A stretch of DNA of 64,000 nt from Gammaproteobacteria bacterium (GTDB lineage: Bacteria; Pseudomonadota; Gammaproteobacteria; Steroidobacterales; Foliamicaceae), in contig VXSK01000003.1 of NCBI GenBank assembly GCA_009838035.1, positions 83,661 to 147,660 on the forward strand. The letters are read 5' to 3'. Under the pieces are notes generated by a model. That model searched no databases. It saw only the letters and a program-made list of their open reading frames with translations, and was not told the DNA's origin. Positions 58,565-64,000 of the stretch are shown here, piece by piece. Position numbers and translations under genes: made by a program. The number at the start of each line of letters is the position of its first letter. Position 1 is the first letter of the stretch.

Positions 58565-59674
58565 ATGAATACCGGCAGGATTGTGTTGCTGCTGGCGGTC
58601 TTCGCGATCGTCTGGCCGGGCGCAGGCGGTTTGGTCGCGCACGCGGCGCTGCTGCAGAACGCCGAAGCGCAGGCCTCCGAGACACGCATAACGCCCGCAC
58701 CGCCGTTCGCCGAGACGTACGGAAAGCCCGGCGGCCGCGCCGCTCTGGAGGCGGCGAAGGCGTTGCTGGCGGAGCTGAGTACCGAGCAGGCGGACGCGAT
58801 CGTGTTGCCCGTCGACAGTCCTTTGCGCGGCAACTGGTCGAACCTGCCCTCCGGAGTCACGCGCTTTGAGCGGAACGGGCTGCGGCTCGGCGACCTGACG
58901 CCCGTCCAGCTCGAACGGGCGTTCGACTTTCTCGCCTCGGCGCTGGGCCCGCACGGTTACGAAACGGCCACCCGGATAGTCGGCGCCGACGCCGTTCTGA
59001 AGGCCTTCCCCAGGGCAGCGCGCGCCGGATGGTCGGACGACAACTACTGGCTTGCGTTCTTCGGCCAGCCGACAGGCACCGGTCACTGGGGCTGGCAGTT
59101 CGGCGGGCATCACCTGGGGATCAACGGCAGCTTCGCGGACGGACGCGCGACCGGGCTGTCGCCCACCTTCGTGGGCGTCGAACCTGCCGAATTCCAGTAC
59201 GCCGGCGCGCTGGCGACACTCTTTGCAGACGAACTCGCGGCCGGTCACGCCGTCATGCAAGCCCTGCCCGAACCGCTTCGGAGGGAGGCGTCAATCACCC
59301 CGCGGCCGCGCAGCGTGGAGGCCGGGGCGGGACAGGATGGTTTCATTCCCGAGGTGCTGGGCAGCGCCGTCGCGGGTTGGCCCGAAAAGGCCCGCGCGCT
59401 GCTGCTGGAGACCATCGGCCACTGGGTGCTGCTGCAGCCGCGCGAAAACGCGGATGCGCGCATGGCGGCGCTGGAGGCGGGGCTCGACGACCTGCACTTC
59501 GCATGGAACGGCCCCCACGAAGCCGGCGACGGCGGGCACGTCTATTACCGCATCCAGGGCCCCACGCTGATCATCGAGTTCTCGGTCGAAGACGGCATCG
59601 CCGTGGACGGGCCGCACTTCCATACGATCTATCGCGACCCCACCAACGAATACGGCGCCGGCACAACCCCCTAA
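58565..59674 (+). CDS. Exported DUF3500 protein
   Basis: A 369-residue protein with an N-terminal signal sequence and the DUF3500 hallmark regions: NYWLAFFGQPTGTGHWGWQFGGHHLGIN in the middle and HFHTIYRDPTNEYGAG at the end. Conserved histidines (GGHHL, HFHTIYRD) suggest a metal site. The family has no assigned function that I know. It follows hpt but need not be related to it. Confidence 0.78.
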   Translation: MNTGRIVLLLAVFAIVWPGAGGLVAHAALLQNAEAQASETRITPAPPFAETYGKPGGRAALEAAKALLAELSTEQADAIVLPVDSPLRGNWSNLPSGVTRFERNGLRLGDLTPVQLERAFDFLASALGPHGYETATRIVGADAVLKAFPRAARAGWSDDNYWLAFFGQPTGTGHWGWQFGGHHLGINGSFADGRATGLSPTFVGVEPAEFQYAGALATLFADELAAGHAVMQALPEPLRREASITPRPRSVEAGAGQDGFIPEVLGSAVAGWPEKARALLLETIGHWVLLQPRENADARMAALEAGLDDLHFAWNGPHEAGDGGHVYYRIQGPTLIIEFSVEDGIAVDGPHFHTIYRDPTNEYGAGTTP

Positions 59675-59705
59675 CGCCGTAAGCGCGGCTCGCCGGCTAG
59701 TTGCG

Positions 59706-59721
59706 ACTCGCCCCAGCGAGT
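59706..59721. terminator. Hairpin between DUF3500 and the second Rieske gene
   Basis: ACTCGC, loop CCCA, GCGAGT lies between the convergent ends of DUF3500 (59674) and the Rieske gene (59729). Six pairs with a small loop could stop transcription from both sides; no T-run is present. Confidence 0.35.
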
Positions 59722-59728
59722 AGGGTGG

Positions 59729-60895
59729 CTACGCGGCGGCGGCGAAGGTCGTGCCCCTGGCGTAGCGCGGCACTTCATCGTGGACCCAGCCCTTGGGATC
59801 CTTTTTGCGCACGGGCGAGGGGATCGCCCGATAGTGGCCGGCAGCCAGGGCCTCGGCCCAGGCCTTGCGATCGATTTGCCAGCCGCGTTCGCGCATCCGG
59901 GCCATCAGGTTCCAGTAGAGCCGAATTTCGGAGTCCTCGTCATAGGTGTACAGGCCGTTGGGGTCGGGGCCCACGGGCGCAATGCGAGGTTGCTGCGCCT
60001 CGGCGATCGCCTTGTCCTGGCGCGCCTGCATCAGATTACGCTTCAGGTGCTCCTCGTCGAGCTCGGGCTGCAGCATGAAGTTGCGGAAGAAAATGTAGTG
60101 CATGGCCGTCGTTTGCTCGTCGATCGGCGTCGAAAACTCGTAAAACACGTTGTGCATGCCGCTGCCGACGCCGCCGATTTCAACCTTGCCGTAAAGGCTG
60201 ATCCCCGCGACGCGGAATTTCATGCGCGACTCGACTTTCTTCGCTTCGTCGCCGTCGCGCAGTTTTTCCCACTCCCCGCCTTTGCGCGGACCTGACGTCG
60301 ACGGGTAATACACCAGGTCGAAACCGTCGTCATGCTCCGTCAGTTCAAACGGCGGCGGCGAATCGGGATTGTCCTGGTTCTGGAACTTGATGCCATGAAC
60401 GATGGGCAAATGGACGAGATCGAGATTCGAAAATTTCGCCCAGTGATAGTTGGTTTCCCAAATCTCGCTGTGCGTGGTAGTGGACCGGAAACCGTCGTCA
60501 TCAATTTCGGGCATGTCGATGATCGGCGCCGCGTTTTCGGGTTCGTCGCCGAGAAACGTCCAGATAAAGCCATACTTTTCTTCCGTGGGATAAGCGTCGA
60601 TCTTGACGCCCGGCGCCACGTCCTGCGGATCCTCATCCCGGCGCGAGGCGATCTGCGTGCACTTGCCCTCGCCGTTGAAGGACCAGGCGTGATACGGACA
60701 GGCGATGGATCCGTCGTCCTTGCATTTGCCGTGCGCCAGGCTACCGCCCCGATGAGGGCAGACATTGCTGAGACAGACCGCCTTGCCGCCCGGCTCGCGG
60801 TAAAGAACAAAGTCGCAGCCGAGCATGCGTACCTTCAGGGGTTTGTCCTGAAGATCTTCGCTTCGCGCAGCGACGTACCAGACATTTGTGAACAC
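59729..60895 (-). CDS. Rieske non-heme iron oxygenase, second copy
   Basis: A 388-residue oxygenase. The Rieske cluster ligands are Cys46/His48 (CPHRGG) and Cys66/His69 (CPYHAW); the mononuclear iron site is in NLDLVHLPIVHG (His162, His167, with Asp159). It starts with GTG at 60895 behind GAGGAGG. Its sequence differs strongly from the Rieske protein at 16732, so the substrate is probably different. No reductase, ferredoxin or beta subunit is adjacent. It is divergent from two serine hydrolases and an FAD monooxygenase. Confidence 0.87.
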   Translation of the reverse strand: MFTNVWYVAARSEDLQDKPLKVRMLGCDFVLYREPGGKAVCLSNVCPHRGGSLAHGKCKDDGSIACPYHAWSFNGEGKCTQIASRRDEDPQDVAPGVKIDAYPTEEKYGFIWTFLGDEPENAAPIIDMPEIDDDGFRSTTTHSEIWETNYHWAKFSNLDLVHLPIVHGIKFQNQDNPDSPPPFELTEHDDGFDLVYYPSTSGPRKGGEWEKLRDGDEAKKVESRMKFRVAGISLYGKVEIGGVGSGMHNVFYEFSTPIDEQTTAMHYIFFRNFMLQPELDEEHLKRNLMQARQDKAIAEAQQPRIAPVGPDPNGLYTYDEDSEIRLYWNLMARMRERGWQIDRKAWAEALAAGHYRAIPSPVRKKDPKGWVHDEVPRYARGTTFAAAA

Positions 60896-60936
60896 GGGCC
60901 CCTGCCTCCTCTTTCGGAAGTGCGTCTCACCAATGG

Positions 60937-60951
60937 TATCAATCGCTGATA
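60937..60951. promoter_or_regulatory. Inverted repeat in the divergent promoter region of the second oxidative cluster
   Basis: TATCA, spacer ATCGC, TGATA in the 68-base gap between the Rieske and serine-hydrolase starts. A TATAAA-like -10 for the plus strand (60950-60955) touches the right arm. It is a reasonable operator for a shared regulator, though the arms are only five bases long. Confidence 0.3.
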
Positions 60952-60963
60952 TAAATTCGCCAC

Positions 60964-62250
60964 ATGCGAACATCCGTGTTCATGACAATCGGAAAAGTCG
61001 CCGTTGTTGCGGCCTGCGGCGCATTGACGGGCGCTCAACCCGCCCTGGTGAGCGCTCAATCCGCCGTAACGGCCGCTGAAACCACGGAGGAGATTCTTGT
61101 TCGGCGGTTCAATACGCAGGGGCAAACGAGCGGGCCTGGCGGCTACAAGTGGTATGAGCCGACGGAAGCGATTGCCGGGGCGCACGACGGTTTCTTAGAG
61201 GTCGCCGCGCCGGAGGAGCGCACGATCCCGGAAGACTCGCTGGCCGACGCCCGCGACTACGCCCGGCGCAACCGGTCCGAGAGTCTGCTCGTCTGGCATC
61301 GCGGCGCGCTGCAATCGGCCGATTACTGGATGGGCCTTAAACCGTCCGACGTGGTCAATTCGCGCAGCATGCACAAGATGGCCGGCGGCCTGCTCATCGC
61401 CCGCGCCATTGCCGACGGCCACATCCACTCACTGGACGACTCCGTCGCCGAGTACATTCCGCGCTGGCGCGGTACGGACAAGGAACCCATGACTATCCGC
61501 AACGTGTTGCAGATGTCGAGCGGGCTGCGCTGGTTCGCCATCCGCGACGAGCCCGTTACCGGACTCAGCTCGCGGCGCTATCTCAGCCCGTACTGGGAAG
61601 AGGTCCTGCTCGAAGAGGTCCCGATGTCGTTCACGCCGGGAACGGAATATGACTACAGCGACATGACCGCCGACATCATGCCCCACATCATCGAGGGGGC
61701 CACCGGCAAGCGCTATGCGGAGTATTTCTCCGAAGCACTGCTCAAACCCCTGGGTGCGCCTGGCGGATTCATCTGGGTCAACCGCGAAGGCGGCATGCCG
61801 CACGGGGGCTGCTGCCTGATGCTGCCGCCGGAAACGTGGCTGCGTTTCGGCTTGTTCGCCATGAACGGCGGCTCCCGGGACGGCCAGCAACTGCTCCCCG
61901 AATACTGGAAGACGGAAATGCTGACGCCCTCGCGCAATAACGAGCACTTCGGCCTGATGATCTGGCTCGGCAGCCCTTACGTGGAACGCCGGCTCTATCA
62001 CCGCCCGGACTCGTGGCTCAACGACGTGCCCAAGCCGGGCGTCTATCACTCGGAGCCCTTCCTCGCCGATGATCTGTTCATGTTCGACGGTTCCGAAGGC
62101 CGGTCGGTCACGATCGTGCCGTCCGAGCAGCTGGTCATTGTGCGCACGGGCTTCCGGCCGCTGCCCGACCAGCCGGAATGGGACAACGCTTTTCTGCCCA
62201 ACACGATCCTCCGCGGGATCAGGCGCGCCGCGGGCGGGACAGCCCCATGA
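60964..62250 (+). CDS. Exported beta-lactamase-fold serine hydrolase (first of a tandem pair)
   Basis: A 428-residue protein of the class C beta-lactamase/esterase family with a signal peptide (ending LVSAQ). The active-site Ser135 and Lys138 are in SRSMHKMAG (S-x-x-K); the second motif region reads YDYSDMTAD and the later conserved region HFGLMIWLG. Such proteins can be esterases, D-aminopeptidases or amide hydrolases of the NylB kind. It shares the ending of the next gene by ATGA overlap and the architecture of that gene, so the two are tandem paralogues. Confidence 0.82.
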   Translation: MRTSVFMTIGKVAVVAACGALTGAQPALVSAQSAVTAAETTEEILVRRFNTQGQTSGPGGYKWYEPTEAIAGAHDGFLEVAAPEERTIPEDSLADARDYARRNRSESLLVWHRGALQSADYWMGLKPSDVVNSRSMHKMAGGLLIARAIADGHIHSLDDSVAEYIPRWRGTDKEPMTIRNVLQMSSGLRWFAIRDEPVTGLSSRRYLSPYWEEVLLEEVPMSFTPGTEYDYSDMTADIMPHIIEGATGKRYAEYFSEALLKPLGAPGGFIWVNREGGMPHGGCCLMLPPETWLRFGLFAMNGGSRDGQQLLPEYWKTEMLTPSRNNEHFGLMIWLGSPYVERRLYHRPDSWLNDVPKPGVYHSEPFLADDLFMFDGSEGRSVTIVPSEQLVIVRTGFRPLPDQPEWDNAFLPNTILRGIRRAAGGTAP

Positions 62251-63434
62251 CCCGGCGGATCATCACCGGCGTTGCCGTCCTGATCGCGGTCGCCGTCGCT
62301 GTCGACTGGACCTTCTGGTACCGCTTCGCGACCATCCGCGATCAAACGTCCGTCAGTATTCCGGGCTGGATCAGCCCGACGGCCAAGGTTGAGGGGGACT
62401 TCCGCGAAGAAATCGCCAGCATCGACCCGGCCGACCGGGTCCTGTCTGCGGGCGCGATTGTCGAACTCGTGGACTATGCGGAGCAGGTGGACTCGTTTTC
62501 GCTCATCGTCCACCACGGCGAAGCGATCCAGTTCGAAACCTACTGGCGGGGATTCGGCCCCGACGACGTAACCGAAACCCTGTCCATGGCGAAATCGGTG
62601 CTGGGTCTGACGTTCGGCTTCGCGGTGGACGACGGATCCATCGGGTCAATAAACGATCCGGTGACTGAATACATTTCCGAGTGGAAAGGAACGGATAAGG
62701 AACGCCTGACCATTCGCCATGTGCTGCAGATGGCGAGCGGACTGGAACACTTCCCGTTTGATTACAGTATTTTACAAAATCCTTTTAACAAATCACTTCG
62801 GCTGTTCATCGGCCGCAGCATGGAAAGCGCCATTCTCCGTTTCGAACTCACGGCGGCGCCGGGATCGGAATTCAACTACAACAGCGCCAACACCCAGTTG
62901 CTCATGCTGATTCTTGAGCGCGCGACGGGCCGCGCGTATGCCGACTACCTTTCGGAAAAACTCTGGCGGCCGCTGGGCGCCAAACCAGCCACGCTATGGA
63001 TGGACCGCGACGGCGGCATGCCCAAGGCCTACGCGTTCTTCCAGGCCCGCCCTCGGGATTGGCTGCGTCTCGGCCTGGCCATCAAGAATGACGGAGTTGT
63101 CGACGGACGGCAGGTCATTCCCGCGGAATGGCTCGACGCAATGTTCGCGCCGTCGCTCAACAATCCCAAGTACGGCCTGCAGGCATGGATCGGCTCGCCG
63201 CACGTGACCGAACGGTTCTACAACCGGAACACACCGTTCGGCGTGAAGCAGGCGGAACCGTTTCCGGCGGATGACGTCGTGTTCTTCGACGGCGGCGGCG
63301 GGCAGCGGGTCTATGTCATTCCGTCCGCCGATCTCGTGATCGTGCGAACCGGCATGGCCGCGCCGGACTGGGACGACGGGGTGATTCCCAATATCATCCT
63401 GCGCGATCTCGGCTACGGACAAGGCCCGTCATGA
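62247..63434 (+). CDS. Exported or membrane-anchored beta-lactamase-fold serine hydrolase (second of a tandem pair)
   Basis: A 395-residue paralogue of the preceding enzyme with an N-terminal hydrophobic helix (residues 4-20). Ser113 and Lys116 form the S-x-x-K motif in TLSMAKSVLG, and the Tyr region is FNYNSANTQLL, similar to 6-aminohexanoate-dimer hydrolase-like proteins. ATGA overlap with the previous gene and a second ATGA overlap with the FAD monooxygenase behind it show strict coupling of the three. An AT-rich stretch near 62770-62790 (TTTTACAAAATCCTTTT) stands out but does not break the frame. Confidence 0.82.
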   Translation: MTRRIITGVAVLIAVAVAVDWTFWYRFATIRDQTSVSIPGWISPTAKVEGDFREEIASIDPADRVLSAGAIVELVDYAEQVDSFSLIVHHGEAIQFETYWRGFGPDDVTETLSMAKSVLGLTFGFAVDDGSIGSINDPVTEYISEWKGTDKERLTIRHVLQMASGLEHFPFDYSILQNPFNKSLRLFIGRSMESAILRFELTAAPGSEFNYNSANTQLLMLILERATGRAYADYLSEKLWRPLGAKPATLWMDRDGGMPKAYAFFQARPRDWLRLGLAIKNDGVVDGRQVIPAEWLDAMFAPSLNNPKYGLQAWIGSPHVTERFYNRNTPFGVKQAEPFPADDVVFFDGGGGQRVYVIPSADLVIVRTGMAAPDWDDGVIPNIILRDLGYGQGPS

Positions 63435-64000
63435 AAGGACCGGACATTGGAATCGTCGGCGCCGGCCTGGGCGGCATGACCGCCGCCGTTGCGCTGCAGC
63501 AGCGCGGTTTCAAGGTCACCGTCTATGAACAGGCGCCGGAACTGGGCGAAATCGGTGCCGGCATCACAGTGGGCCCCAACATCAGCGTGGTGCTCGCCGG
63601 CCTCGGCCTGGAAGACGCAGCGGCATCCTTCGCCGACGGTTCCACGACATTCGGCGCGCTTCACTACAAGACCGGCGAGCCGATATGGTTTTCGGAGCGG
63701 AGTATCGAGGAGGCAATCAGGACCCGGGGCGCACTGACCCGGCACATGCACCGGGCGGACCTGCACAAGGTCCTGGAAGACGCGTTCGACAAGGAGGGCG
63801 ACGCCCTTCGCCTCGGACACTCGCTCACCGACATCGGGCAGGACGACAGCGGCGTGACCCTGCACTTCGCCAACGGCGCGACGGACCGGCGCGACATCGT
63901 CATTGCCTGCGACGGTCTCAAGTCCGTCGTGCGCGACAAGCTGTTTCCCACCGAACCACCCCGATACACCGGCTATATGGCATGGCGCGGCGTCGTCGAT
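63431..64000 (+). CDS. FAD-dependent aromatic monooxygenase, cut by the window end
   Basis: The first 190 residues of a flavin monooxygenase resembling salicylate hydroxylase. The dinucleotide-binding motif GAGLGGMTAA is at residues 10-19, followed by VYEQAPELGEIGAGITVGPN, a hallmark of the group; the DG motif appears as IACDGLKSVVRDKLF. It would hydroxylate an aromatic ring with NAD(P)H and oxygen. The start overlaps the hydrolase stop (ATGA). The C-terminal part lies outside the window. Confidence 0.85.
   Translation, partial: MKGPDIGIVGAGLGGMTAAVALQQRGFKVTVYEQAPELGEIGAGITVGPNISVVLAGLGLEDAAASFADGSTTFGALHYKTGEPIWFSERSIEEAIRTRGALTRHMHRADLHKVLEDAFDKEGDALRLGHSLTDIGQDDSGVTLHFANGATDRRDIVIACDGLKSVVRDKLFPTEPPRYTGYMAWRGVVD

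Noticed and set aside
60964..63434. Annotation of the tandem serine hydrolases as antibiotic-inactivating beta-lactamases
   Set aside because: They share only the general fold and S-x-x-K site; the context is catabolic, and the second motif differs from true class C enzymes.

Overview
The window looks like the chromosome of a GC-rich, free-living or host-associated gammaproteobacterium with a strong appetite for organic compounds. Pointers to the class are the divergent orn/rsgA pair, a YqiB-like (DUF1249) gene, a YbdG-type mechanosensitive channel, a FieF-type cation exporter, the dnaX-recR pair and a one-piece tmRNA with the tag ANDDNYALAA. TonB-dependent receptors, Tat or lipoprotein signals, two Rieske oxygenases and many hydrolases suggest scavenging of complex, perhaps sulfated or aromatic, molecules. 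No prophage, insertion sequence, rRNA, tRNA or CRISPR array was seen, and no stretch longer than 300 bases lacks a gene.

Left part (1-17.9 kb): after an arsC-like gene, a secreted hydrolase and a membrane protein, fifteen genes run on the minus strand without interruption (17805 down to 2389). Read in transcription order they are: Rieske oxygenase, two SDR dehydrogenases, alpha/beta hydrolase, MFS carrier, second alpha/beta hydrolase, TRAP transporter (P, Q, M), a promoter, TonB receptor, sulfatase, exported amidohydrolase, MarR regulator and formylglycine-generating enzyme (FGE). This looks like a self-contained uptake, desulfation and oxidation pathway for an unknown sulfated compound, with its own sulfatase-activating enzyme. 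A 46-bp nested palindrome sits before the MFS gene, and a 106-bp three-way-junction inverted repeat lies beyond the end of the cluster.

Middle part (17.9-35.1 kb): mostly housekeeping and envelope functions. These are an outer-membrane barrel, ssrA (tmRNA), fieF, a Tat-exported DUF1838-like protein, a YbdG-like channel with an ASCH protein, two exported proteins of unknown role, a Tat-exported nitrilase-fold amidase, the tail-specific protease Prc, DUF1249, membrane proteins including a MAPEG protein, orn, rsgA, a propeller-like protein, recR and dnaX. The ybaB gene often found between dnaX and recR is absent.

Right part (35.3-64 kb): two very similar amidohydrolases flank an FGE-fold protein that lacks the catalytic cysteines. 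The second one is translationally coupled to a complete oligopeptide ABC importer (A, B, C, D, F). Then come a thioesterase, a secreted serine protease, a FAD oxidoreductase, a second TonB receptor behind a hydrolase that lacks its catalytic residues, a broken Phd/VapC toxin-antitoxin pair, a PH-domain protein, pyrF, a GFA protein, chorismate mutase, OsmC, cupin, an intact RelE-type toxin-antitoxin pair, DUF2784, thioesterase, an exported phosphatase-like protein, class II aldolase, hpt and DUF3500. The window ends in a second oxidative cluster: a Rieske oxygenase divergent from two beta-lactamase-fold hydrolases and an FAD monooxygenase cut off by the window edge.
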